A stretch of 64,000 nt of DNA from Pseudomonadota bacterium (GCA_947449495.1 CANFSB010000004.1:1-64000), one strand, 5' to 3'. Shown: positions 41,523-48,495, numbered from the stretch's first letter. Notes: generated by a model not told the origin, from the sequence alone. Program-made: numbers and translations.

Positions 41523-41818
41523 TAACGCGAAGGATCGCAAAGGTCGCCTTTGCCCGGAAGGGCAAAGTAAACACGGGGCTCATTCGGTGAACCCTCACGC
41601 CGCTGGCAACAGCGGCCTGGCAACGCCGAGGGGTGGAACGAGGCCAACTCGTTCTGCCCTGTAGAGACTCATAGACTGGCTGAACCGGGCAACCGGCAGA
41701 GCCGGCACTAGGATCTGCAGCGCAAGCTGCGGATAACACGCCCCGCATCCGACCCATCGCGTAAGCGATGAAGGATGAAGGCATAGTCCAGCCTGTCTCG
41801 AAAGAGATGGAACTGCTG
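41523..41818 (+). mobile_element. Group I intron in the tmRNA T-loop
   Basis: About 296 nt with no internal ORF. The 5' exon end CGAT can pair with GTCG at 41543-41546, giving the U-G pair of P1 at the splice site. P2 is the perfect hairpin CTTTGCCC-GGAA-GGGCAAAG. The core shows an R-like AGAGACTCATAGACTGG and the S-like GAAGGCATAGTCCA whose AGTC pairs with GACT (P7). CATCGC-GTAA-GCGATG is a P8-type stem and TCTC-GAAA-GAGA a P9-type stem. The last base is G (omega-G). An alternative 5' site one base later is possible but would leave an extra U in the T-loop. Subgroup not assigned. Confidence 0.92.
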
Positions 41819-41843
41819 TCCCCCCGCCTCCACCAATTGGCAA

Positions 41844-41869
41844 CCCTCCCCGGAGAAATCCGGGGGGGG
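41844..41869 (+). terminator. Strong hairpin after ssrA
   Basis: CCCTCCCCGGA-GAAA-TCCGGGGGGGG is an 11-bp stem with one T-G pair and a GAAA loop, starting 8 bases after the CCA end. No T-run follows (GACTTGCT), so it may stop transcription only partly or serve as a 3'-processing barrier. Read-through would reach the endonuclease gene. Confidence 0.6.
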
Positions 41870-41918
41870 GACTTGCTAACAAGCTAATGCTTACCTGTGC
41901 AGTCGTCAGGAGCACGGT

Positions 41919-42380
41919 ATGAACACACTCACCGCTGCAGTGGCCGCCTACATCGCTGGACTTGTCGATGGCGAGGGCACCGTCACGCTTAGCCGTTTGC
42001 ACAAGCAGGCTAATCGGCGACTGGTAGTGACCATAGCCAACACCGAGTTAGTGCTGTTGCAATTCGTCCTGACGCACGTTGGCGCCGGAAAAATCACGCG
42101 CAAACGGACCACTTCAGCGAAACATACGCCGTCTTATTGCTATGCCATTTCCAGCAGGCAAGCTTTGGCGCTACTCAAACAGCTGCTGCCCTATCTGCAA
42201 TCATACAAGCGCCAGCGCGCTGCCTTGGCGCTCGAGCACTATGAGGCGCTTACGCCTCGCAATGGCAAATACACAACACAGGGACTTGAGCGGCGCCACC
42301 GTTTCGAAGAAGCACTTCTTGCCATGACAGCTGCACGAACAGTCAGCGCTGGAACACATCAGGCCGGTGCAATTCCATAA
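41919..42380 (+). CDS. LAGLIDADG homing endonuclease (free-standing)
   Basis: This 153-residue protein has a single LAGLIDADG motif, YIAGLVDGEG (about residues 11-20), followed by the typical LVVTIANTELVLLQFVLTHVGAG and CYAISSRQALALLKQLLPYL segments. Single-motif members act as homodimers that cut a long DNA site. AGGAG stands 8 bases before the ATG, so it should be translated. It lies outside the intron, 83 bases after the tmRNA 3' end. The last eight or so residues (THQAGAIP) come from reading into the antisense of a duplicated acetyltransferase fragment, so the original C-terminus was probably lost or altered. The target site is unknown; the intronless ssrA T-loop is the obvious candidate. 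Confidence 0.88.
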   Translation: MNTLTAAVAAYIAGLVDGEGTVTLSRLHKQANRRLVVTIANTELVLLQFVLTHVGAGKITRKRTTSAKHTPSYCYAISSRQALALLKQLLPYLQSYKRQRAALALEHYEALTPRNGKYTTQGLERRHRFEEALLAMTAARTVSAGTHQAGAIP

Positions 42381-42538
42381 AGCGGTCCGGGGCACCCAGC
42401 GGTGTAAAGCCATACTTGGCATACAGCTCGTGCGCATCGCGCGTGGCTAGCATCATGCGGCGCAGACCCTGCACCTGCACATGGTCAAACAAGGCATCGA
42501 GCATGCAGCGTGCAAAACCACCGCCCCGGTAAGGCTCC
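42354..42538 (-). pseudogene. Duplicated 3' fragment of GNAT acetyltransferase (direct repeat copy 1)
   Basis: This 185-bp stretch is nearly identical to 43369-43553 (about 13 mismatches counted by eye). It encodes EPYRGGG...LYAKYGFTPLGAPDRFMELHRPDV, the C-terminal part of the intact GNAT gene. Upstream of EPYRGGG on the minus strand the sequence is unrelated, so the N-terminal half of the enzyme is missing. An open frame runs 42343-42633 by chance. The copy overlaps the end of the endonuclease ORF on the other strand. Confidence 0.85.
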
Positions 42539-42711
42539 TCTAGTCCCGGAGATTCACCCGGGAAATTCACACCAGCTGTTTCTGCACACACTGCCAACAT
42601 TGGTAGCTGGCCCCGTGGGTCCGTCGTGAACACACTGTCCCGGTGCCATCCACCTCATTGACAGCTTCCAACAGGAGCACCAAAATGGTTCCAAAATGGT
42701 TGGAGCCTGAA

Positions 42712-42957
42712 ATGCCCACAACGTTGACGCTTAAAAACATTCCCGACGAAGTCTATGAGCGACTGCGGGCACAGGCTGCGCTCAACCGCCGCAGCCTCAA
42801 CAGCGAAGCGATTGTTTGCATTGAGACAGTTTTAAATCTGCGCCAGCCCGACGCGGAACAGCAGTTGGCTCATCTGCGCACTCTGCGCACCGCGCTCGGC
42901 AAGACCAGCTTCGATCCGCAGGTCATTGACGAACTCAAGCGCAAGGGTCGCAAGTGA
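42712..42957 (+). CDS. FitA/VapB-type antitoxin (ribbon-helix-helix)
   Basis: This 81-residue Arc/MetJ-type DNA-binding protein contains TLTLKNIPDEVYERLRAQAALNRRSLNSEAI, the FitA-like ribbon-helix-helix. I start at MPTTLTLKNIP because GGAG lies 8 bases upstream; two ATGs further upstream (42685 and earlier) are possible. It overlaps the PIN toxin gene by 4 bases, the classic antitoxin-toxin order. The C-terminal tail should bind and block the toxin and help autorepression. Confidence 0.9.
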   Translation: MPTTLTLKNIPDEVYERLRAQAALNRRSLNSEAIVCIETVLNLRQPDAEQQLAHLRTLRTALGKTSFDPQVIDELKRKGRK

Positions 42958-43352
42958 TCGTAGTCGACACCAATGTCATCGCCTATCTGCTGCTACCCGG
43001 TGCATGGACTGCCGCAGCAGAGGTGCTGTATCAAACCGATCCGAGTTGGGCCACACCGGTCTTGTGGCGCAGTGAACTGCGCAACATCCTCACCGGGTAC
43101 GTCCGGCGCGGCGCCCTGTCTCTTGAATCAGCAGTCGACCTGCAGCATGCCGCACAAGAGATGCTGTGCGCCAACGAGTTCAACATCGATTCCCGCAGCG
43201 TACTGCAGTTGGCCAAGCAGAGTGGCTGCTCGGCCTACGACTGCGAGTTCGTCGCCCTGGCGCAGCAAACCAATTCGCGGCTTTACACGTTGGACAACAA
43301 AGTCCTGAAGGCGTTTCCGGACATAGCCAAGCCGCTGACGAAGTCAGCTTAA
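42954..43352 (+). CDS. VapC/FitB-type PIN-domain toxin
   Basis: This 132-residue PIN ribonuclease has its acidic catalytic residues visible: Asp in IVVDTNVIAYLLLPG, Glu in WRSELRNIL, Asp in AYDCEFVALAQQ and Asp in YTLDNKVLKAFP. The GTG start overlaps the antitoxin stop. Such toxins cut tRNA or rRNA. Its stop codon interlocks with that of the convergent GNAT gene (TTAA). The pair lies between the two direct repeats. Confidence 0.93.
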   Translation: MIVVDTNVIAYLLLPGAWTAAAEVLYQTDPSWATPVLWRSELRNILTGYVRRGALSLESAVDLQHAAQEMLCANEFNIDSRSVLQLAKQSGCSAYDCEFVALAQQTNSRLYTLDNKVLKAFPDIAKPLTKSA

Positions 43353-43780
43353 GCAACCGGCGCCCGGTACACATCAGGCCGGTGAAATTCCATAAAGCGG
43401 TCCGGGGCGCCCAGCGGTGTAAAGCCATACTTGGCATACAGCTCGTGCGCATCACGAGTGGCCAGCATCATGCGACGCAGACCCTGAACTTGCGCATGGT
43501 CAAACAAGGCATCGAGCATGCGGCGTGCAAGGCCACCGCCTCGGTAAGGCTCCAGCACATACACATCTGCCAGATAGGCAAACGTAGCCTTGTCGGTCAC
43601 GAGCCGTGCAAAGCCTACCTGTGCGTCACCATGGAAAGCACCGATACACACCGAACCGGCAATGGCACGCGCAACAACATCACGGCTGATACCAGCTGAC
43701 CAGTAGGTCGTGGTCAAAAATGCATGGATCGCGTCAATGTCGAGTCGCGACGGATCAAGGCTCAACGAAACCTTGTTCAT
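43349..43780 (-). CDS. GNAT family N-acetyltransferase
   Basis: This 143-residue acetyltransferase has the acetyl-CoA loop VYVLEPYRGGGLARRMLDALFDHA (R/Q-x-x-G-x-G/A type). The family ending is MMLATRDAHELYAKYGFTPLGAPDRFMEFHRPDVY. Its substrate is unknown. The 3' half is duplicated 1 kb away beyond the toxin-antitoxin pair. It is convergent with the toxin gene and divergent from the RidA-like gene. Confidence 0.9.
   Translation of the reverse strand: MNKVSLSLDPSRLDIDAIHAFLTTTYWSAGISRDVVARAIAGSVCIGAFHGDAQVGFARLVTDKATFAYLADVYVLEPYRGGGLARRMLDALFDHAQVQGLRRMMLATRDAHELYAKYGFTPLGAPDRFMEFHRPDVYRAPVA
43369..43553. repeat. Direct repeat copy 2, inside intact GNAT gene
   Basis: This is the partner of 42354-42538, in the same orientation and offset by 1015 bases. 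It is the 3' half of the intact acetyltransferase gene. The two copies bracket the toxin-antitoxin pair. Recombination between them would excise the toxin-antitoxin genes and leave one GNAT gene. Confidence 0.88.
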
Positions 43781-43896
43781 GGGGCGCTTCCTTCAGACTG
43801 TGGCCGTAGCCACCGACTATACCCACGCCACTCAACGTGAGGCATAGTCGGATTCAGCATCACCCTACAACTCGCGTCACAGAACCACACAGCCCT

Positions 43897-44292
43897 ATGA
43901 CACGCCGCCTAATTAGCTCCGGATCTTCCTTCCAGCGCGACATTGGCTATTCACGAGCAGTGGTTGTGGGCAATCAGGTGTTCGTATCGAGCACCACGGG
44001 CTTCAACTACGCCGACATGACAATCGCGCCCCAGATCGCCGAGCAGGCGCGACAGTGCCTGCTCAATATCGAGACGGCGCTGGCACAGGCAGGGGCGACG
44101 CTGCGTGATGTTGTGCGGGTACGGTACCTGCTGATCGATGCAAGTGAGTTTGCGCTGACCTGGCCAGTGCTGCGCGCAGCCTTTGGCGACATCCGCCCGG
44201 CGGCAACCATGATCGAAACGGGCCTTGCCGACCCGCGCATGAAGATCGAGATCGAGATCGAGGTCGACGCGATTATCGGTTCCGGCAGCTAG
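43897..44292 (+). CDS. RidA family protein (YjgF/YER057c/UK114)
   Basis: This 131-residue trimeric-fold enzyme has homologues that hydrolyse reactive enamine/imine intermediates. Seen are the SSFQRDIGYSRAVVVGNQVFVSSTTG start, a VRVRYLLIDASEF segment (the Arg of the RidA site) and the ending RPAATMIETGLADPRMKIEIEIEVDAII. I start at MTRRLISSGSSF; the track ORF begins 20 codons earlier without support. It belongs to the wider RidA superfamily rather than clearly to the archetype. Confidence 0.88.
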   Translation: MTRRLISSGSSFQRDIGYSRAVVVGNQVFVSSTTGFNYADMTIAPQIAEQARQCLLNIETALAQAGATLRDVVRVRYLLIDASEFALTWPVLRAAFGDIRPAATMIETGLADPRMKIEIEIEVDAIIGSGS

Positions 44293-44320
44293 CCTAGACG
44301 GACTTTTTCTGCCCTGTTTG

Positions 44321-44716
44321 TTAGGGCTTAGGACCGATCAAATCCCACAGGTTTCCATAGCGATCGGTGAACACGGCCACCTTGCCGTGTGCCTGCACCG
44401 ACGGCTCGCGTACAAACACCACGCCTCTTGCGGTGTAGTTGTTGTAGTCCCGATCAAAGTCATCGGTATGCAAGAACAAAAATACCCGGCCGCCGGTTTG
44501 ATTGCCGACATGCGCCAGCTGCTCGGGCGTGGCGGCTCTGGCCAGCAGTAGTCCGGCGCCCTTGTTACCAGGCGGCGCCACCACCACCCAGCGTTTGCCC
44601 TGCTCGGGAACCGGCTTGTCTTCGAGCAACATGAAGCCCAGTGTATCGACATAAAACGCGATCGCTTCGTCGTAATCACGAACAACCACCGAGACCAGTG
44701 CAATGTGCTGAGTCAT
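44321..44716 (-). CDS. VOC/glyoxalase-like domain protein
   Basis: This 131-residue single vicinal-oxygen-chelate domain protein contains IALVSVVVRDYDEAIAFYVDTLGFMLLEDKPV, RVFLFLHTDDFDRDY and the ending AVFTDRYGNLWDLIGP. The place of the usual metal-binding Glu near the end holds Trp-Asp, as in a common VOC subgroup annotated as bleomycin-resistance or glyoxalase-like. The substrate cannot be told. It is convergent with the RidA-like gene. Confidence 0.85.
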   Translation of the reverse strand: MTQHIALVSVVVRDYDEAIAFYVDTLGFMLLEDKPVPEQGKRWVVVAPPGNKGAGLLLARAATPEQLAHVGNQTGGRVFLFLHTDDFDRDYNNYTARGVVFVREPSVQAHGKVAVFTDRYGNLWDLIGPKP

Positions 44717-44737
44717 GAGCCAATCACAGGATGTGTC

Positions 44738-44968
44738 TCACCGTACATGCGCAACGCAGTCATACCAGCCCTGATAAAAGGCCAGTTTCGCAGCATCAGG
44801 CTCAGCAGCAAGTTCTGCACGATCACCCATTTGCATGGCACGCAGATTACGCTTGTCGCCATAAGGCGCACACCTGGTTAAGCCGCCGCTGTTGGGGTAG
44901 CCCTGAGTAGCAAAGTTGATCCAGTAAGCCTGCATGTAATCGGCCACTGCATAGTCGATGCCGCGCAA
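44738..44968 (-). pseudogene. C-terminal remnant of a second type B carboxylesterase
   Basis: The sequence YAVADYMQAYWINFATQGYPNSGG...MQMGD...PDAAKLAFYQGWYD aligns closely with the last ~75 residues of the intact carboxylesterase at 46966-48495. Everything upstream of that region is missing, and the metallophosphoesterase stop codon lies 7 bases before the remnant. It is most simply the tail of a tandem duplicate whose front was deleted or replaced. Confidence 0.85.
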
Positions 44969-44974
44969 AATGTC

Positions 44975-46162
44975 TTACCGCCTGGCCTTGATGGTCTTCG
45001 GCCTCGGCGCAAACGCCACTGTGGTCGATGCGCCCCAGACCACCGGACCGGCCGGATGCGCCGGGTCTGCATTCCACAAACATTCGCGTACGGTCAGTGT
45101 GCGCGATGCGAGATCGACGGTGGCCACCTGAAACGACAGCTTGGTCTCGTCAGCAGCAGACACGGCGCCCTTCATGGGTGAATCGACCCTGAAGGTGTGC
45201 AGCACCACCGAATGCTCAGGGCCCGTCCAGTCATAGAACTGATTGAAGTTGGAGTGGCCGTGAAAGTAAGCCGTGATGTTGGGATGGCGCTTTAAAAACT
45301 GCTCGAACGCTTGCTGCTCTTTGAGCGCTGAACCGGCGGCGGTCGGGCCGTCTCCATAAACATCGCCCAGCAGGTTCTCGAACTTGTCGTTCTCGTTTAC
45401 ATCATGCGCGCCGTTGGGGTTCACAAAGTGCTTGGCATCCGAGTCAGGCGGGTCATGCGCAAAGATGAACACCGGCGTTGCATTGCTTACCGCCGCGAGG
45501 TCTTTTTCCAGCCACGCGCGCGTAGCGGCATCGGGCCACACCGTGATGAACACCAGATGCACGCCACTGATATCGCGCGAGGTTCTGATGACGTCCCGCG
45601 TATAGCGATAGCTGGCGCTCGTCAGCGGTACTGCCGGGCGCATCATGCGGTTATAGATCTCGATCATCGAGGTCGGGTCAGCCGCCTTAGCCAGTTTGAA
45701 ATGGCCCACTGCATTGGATGCATCGTGATTGCCGGGGACCACAAACAAAGGCGCAACACCACCGTTGCGATCGGGCAGTTTGAGGTCGCCCAAGTATTGC
45801 GCAGCAAACTGGCTCCAGGAGACTGCCGCGCTTTGTATGTTCGCGCCTTCACCGGCCTCCATGCGATTGGCCACATCACCAGTGACCGACACAAAGTCCA
45901 CTGCGCCCACCGCTTGAGAGGCACGCAGACCGCCGTCTTTGGGAAACACCGCGGCGGGCAAGGCATTGAGGCGCGCCACCAGCGCGGCATTGACCACGTT
46001 GGCATCAACGCCCTTAGCACCACGAAAGTTGGCGCGTTCGATGCCGTAATGCACATCTGACACCAACACAAATTGCAGCTCAGCGTTGGGTTGCTGCGCA
46101 GAACAAGTGCAGATGCTGGCTAGACCAACCGCTAGAAAGATCGCCTTGACTAGCTTGTTCAT
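44975..46162 (-). CDS. Exported metallophosphoesterase
   Basis: This 395-residue calcineurin-like phosphoesterase has metal-binding motifs FVLVSDVHYG, VSVTGDVAN, VVPGNHDAS and FHGHSNFNQF. It has a Sec signal peptide (MNKLVKAIFLAVGLASICTCSAQ). I start at MNKLVKA, overlapping the GST stop by 4 bases; the track adds 26 residues upstream. It has no clear substrate. It lies between the GST gene and the esterase remnant. Confidence 0.87.
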   Translation of the reverse strand: MNKLVKAIFLAVGLASICTCSAQQPNAELQFVLVSDVHYGIERANFRGAKGVDANVVNAALVARLNALPAAVFPKDGGLRASQAVGAVDFVSVTGDVANRMEAGEGANIQSAAVSWSQFAAQYLGDLKLPDRNGGVAPLFVVPGNHDASNAVGHFKLAKAADPTSMIEIYNRMMRPAVPLTSASYRYTRDVIRTSRDISGVHLVFITVWPDAATRAWLEKDLAAVSNATPVFIFAHDPPDSDAKHFVNPNGAHDVNENDKFENLLGDVYGDGPTAAGSALKEQQAFEQFLKRHPNITAYFHGHSNFNQFYDWTGPEHSVVLHTFRVDSPMKGAVSAADETKLSFQVATVDLASRTLTVRECLWNADPAHPAGPVVWGASTTVAFAPRPKTIKARR

Positions 46163-46956
46163 GACAACAGGCTCTGAACTTCCGGCCAGGACTTCGCACC
46201 GTTTTCCCGCATTTCGTCTCCAAGCCCTTCGGGCAGCCACTGCACAAAAGCAGCGTTAAACGTAGGTCGATCTTGTAAAGCCTTAAACCAGCGCTCGACC
46301 TGAGGCAAGCGACCCTCTTGCCACAAGCCCTGCATCGATAAGGCGGCAATGCGATTGACGTAAGGCGCCAGCGCCACATCTGCCATCGAGAAGCGATCAC
46401 CCAACAACCACAGCGAACTGCTCAGCACGTCGTTCATCCTGTGCAGATAAGCGTCGTACAAGAGCATCTTATCAGCGGCACCCGGTGCCTGCAGGCCCTG
46501 CTGTATCCATGACCACTTTAAAAGTCGCGCCTGCATCGCATCTGCACTGCTGCCCTTGATGAAGTCCTCAAAGCTGCCTGCGCCATTGCGCAGTATGGTG
46601 TGCCGGTGCGAGACGACATAGGTCAGCGCCGAGCAGGCCGGGTGCAACTCTTCATCCACTGCTTTGGTCCAATAGCGCATCTGCGCCCGGCCCAAGGCCG
46701 ACTTGGGAAAGAGCGGGTTTTGCGGAAAGGCTTCTTCCAGATATTCGCAGATCACCGTGGACTCGGTGATGACCGAGCCCTCGTGCACCAGCACGGGCAC
46801 CATCGCTTTGGGGTTTAGGGCCAGAAATGACGGTTGAAACTGCTCCCCGCGAAAGATATCGACGATATGACCGGTCCATGCGAGCTGCTTTTCAGCCAGC
46901 GCAAAGCGCACCTTGGCCGCGCAGACAGACGACCCATGGTGGTAGAGCTCAAGCAT
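46159..46956 (-). CDS. Glutathione S-transferase family protein
   Basis: This 265-residue protein has an N-terminal thioredoxin-fold domain (MLELYHHGSSVCAAKVRFALAEKQLAW, then NPKAMVPVLVHEGSVITESTVICEYLEE with the glutathione-binding ES). A helical C-terminal domain includes LLGDRFSMADVALAPYVNRI. It is slightly longer than a typical GST. It lies 10 bases after the carboxylesterase and overlaps the phosphoesterase, so it is part of the same operon-like run. Confidence 0.9.
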   Translation of the reverse strand: MLELYHHGSSVCAAKVRFALAEKQLAWTGHIVDIFRGEQFQPSFLALNPKAMVPVLVHEGSVITESTVICEYLEEAFPQNPLFPKSALGRAQMRYWTKAVDEELHPACSALTYVVSHRHTILRNGAGSFEDFIKGSSADAMQARLLKWSWIQQGLQAPGAADKMLLYDAYLHRMNDVLSSSLWLLGDRFSMADVALAPYVNRIAALSMQGLWQEGRLPQVERWFKALQDRPTFNAAFVQWLPEGLGDEMRENGAKSWPEVQSLLS

Positions 46957-46965
46957 GGGCGATTT

Positions 46966-48495
46966 TCAGTGAACGCAGCAAGCCGCGTCATACCAGCTCT
47001 GATAAAACGCCAGCTTGGCCGCATCGGGCGCGGGCGCGGGCTGTGCCTTATCACCCATTTGCATGGCAGGCAGGTTGTGCTTTTCGTGGTAAGGCACCCA
47101 ACGCGGTAAGCCGCTGCCGTTCGGATCGCCCTTCGTAGCGAAGTTGATCCAGTATTCCTGCATGTAGTCCGCAACGGCGTGGTCGCTGTCACGCCAAGGC
47201 CTGTCGGCAATTAAGTTGTTCCAGATGAACTGCGCCTCACCACCATGCGTGGCACCCGAGGCTCGTGCCGGCCACAGCGGCGGCCCCGGTGGCTCGTGGG
47301 TGAAGTAATACAACCAAGCCTTGGCACCAGCCCGTGTTTGCAAGCGCGCATAGTTGCGATCGACCCAGCCCAGCTCATCGCGGAAGGCGTCGTATTGCGA
47401 GCGCGTGGCCTCGTCATCGCTGCCCGCCGGATACAGCTTCAGGTAGTCGGCAGCGCGCGCAGCAAAGCGCTGCTGCACACGCTCTTGCCAAGCGGCAGCC
47501 GTGGTCGGTTGCAGAAAGAACGTGCCTTCATCTTTGTTAGAGCCGGCGATGATCGCGACCTTGTTCTGCTGACCGCGTGCATAGATCTGTGCCGGGTCTG
47601 TGGGGAAGAACACGCCGTCGATGACCGGGCCTGAGCCCCGCGCGGCACGCAAGATGTCGGCTGCAGGCTTGGCGCGCAGATCGGCCAGCGACTGCGCTTG
47701 CAAGGTCTCTGCGGCCTTCACACCTATAGCTTCGGCATCAGCCAGCGTGCGCACCGGCGCAATCGACAGGCCCAGCCATGCACCACTTTGCGAGATGGCG
47801 CGCACGAACAAGCCGCGCGTGGTCGGCGAAGCCACAAGGTTCGAGATGCTGGTGCCACCGGCTGAATTGCCGAAGACGGTCACCTTGCGCGGGTCGCCAC
47901 CGAAGGCCGCGATGTTGCGCTGCACCCATTGCAAGGCGGCGGTTTGATCGAGGAAGGCTTGGTTAGCGGCCCAACGGCCCTGACCCTCTTGCGTCAGCTG
48001 CGGGTGCGAGAAGAAACCCAACGCGCCCAGCCGGTAGTTGATGGTAACAATGACCACACCCTTGCGGGCAAAGCTCTCACCGTCATAGCCAGGCTGTGAG
48101 CCGGAACCGGAGTTATAGCCACCGGGATGCAACCACACCATGACCGGACGCTTTTCACCGGCGCGTTGCGCTGCGGTAAAGACATTCAGATACAGGCAGT
48201 CTTCACTCATGTTGGCGGTGCTGCCCGGCGCAGCCGCCTGCATGCAGATGGGGCTGAACTCATCGGCCTTGCGCACACCCTGCCAAGCAGCAATCGGTTG
48301 GGGCGCGCGCCAACGCAGATCCCCGACGGGCGGTGCGGCATAGGGAATGCCTTTGTACACCTGCACGCCGGTCGTCTTGCCGGAAGCTCCAGTGATGAGA
48401 CCGGCGTCGAGCTTGATCGGGTCTGGCAAAGCTGCCTCAGCGACCGTCGCAAGCCCCACCAAGACCACTGTGGAAATCAGCAGAGGAATACGCAT
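46966..48495 (-). CDS. Type B carboxylesterase
   Basis: This 509-residue secreted alpha/beta hydrolase has a signal peptide (MRIPLLISTVVLVGLATVAEAA). Its nucleophile Ser lies in VTVFGNSAGGTSISNL. Family signatures GIPYAAPPVGDLRWRAPQP and SEDCLYLNVFTAA are present. Expected Glu and His of the triad lie in the SNKDEGTFF and ATHGGE regions. It begins the esterase-GST-phosphoesterase run, 60 bases downstream of the Tat-signal protein gene. A second esterase tail at 44738-44968 is its degraded paralogue. Confidence 0.93.
   Translation of the reverse strand: MRIPLLISTVVLVGLATVAEAALPDPIKLDAGLITGASGKTTGVQVYKGIPYAAPPVGDLRWRAPQPIAAWQGVRKADEFSPICMQAAAPGSTANMSEDCLYLNVFTAAQRAGEKRPVMVWLHPGGYNSGSGSQPGYDGESFARKGVVIVTINYRLGALGFFSHPQLTQEGQGRWAANQAFLDQTAALQWVQRNIAAFGGDPRKVTVFGNSAGGTSISNLVASPTTRGLFVRAISQSGAWLGLSIAPVRTLADAEAIGVKAAETLQAQSLADLRAKPAADILRAARGSGPVIDGVFFPTDPAQIYARGQQNKVAIIAGSNKDEGTFFLQPTTAAAWQERVQQRFAARAADYLKLYPAGSDDEATRSQYDAFRDELGWVDRNYARLQTRAGAKAWLYYFTHEPPGPPLWPARASGATHGGEAQFIWNNLIADRPWRDSDHAVADYMQEYWINFATKGDPNGSGLPRWVPYHEKHNLPAMQMGDKAQPAPAPDAAKLAFYQSWYDAACCVH

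Larger units (their letters stand above)
41186..41835 (+). ncRNA. ssrA: tmRNA (ssrA), interrupted by a group I intron
   Basis: The 5' end GGGGGCGACCGGTTTCGACG pairs with the 3' end CGCCTCC-A-CCA (G-T at the third pair) to give the tRNA-like acceptor stem; CCA is encoded. The tag ORF ANDDNYALAA-stop is at 41276-41308. The T-arm is split: GGGGGTTCGAT ends at 41522 and TCCCCCCGCCTCCACCA resumes at 41819. Joining them restores the stem GGGGG/CCCCC with the 7-base loop TTCGATT. Exon 1 is 337 nt and exon 2 is 17 nt, so mature tmRNA is about 354 nt, a normal length. Without splicing the alanine-accepting, SmpB-binding domain cannot form properly. Confidence 0.95.

Noticed and set aside
41523-41818. 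Homing endonuclease inside the intron
   Set aside because: No open frame of useful length lies within the 296 bases; the LAGLIDADG gene starts 100 bases beyond the intron end.
41186-41835. Two-piece (permuted) tmRNA as explanation for the split gene
   Set aside because: In permuted tmRNA the acceptor piece comes first and the break is in the loop opposite the tag. Here the order is normal, only the T-loop is interrupted, and the insert has group I intron core elements.
42343-42633. Second functional GNAT acetyltransferase (96-residue ORF)
   Set aside because: Only the C-terminal half matches the intact enzyme; the N-terminal part is unrelated sequence, so it is a duplicated fragment.
41836-43900. 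Genomic island integrated at the tmRNA 3' end
   Set aside because: tmRNA genes are common integration sites, but I see no integrase and no second copy of the tmRNA 3' end downstream within the window.
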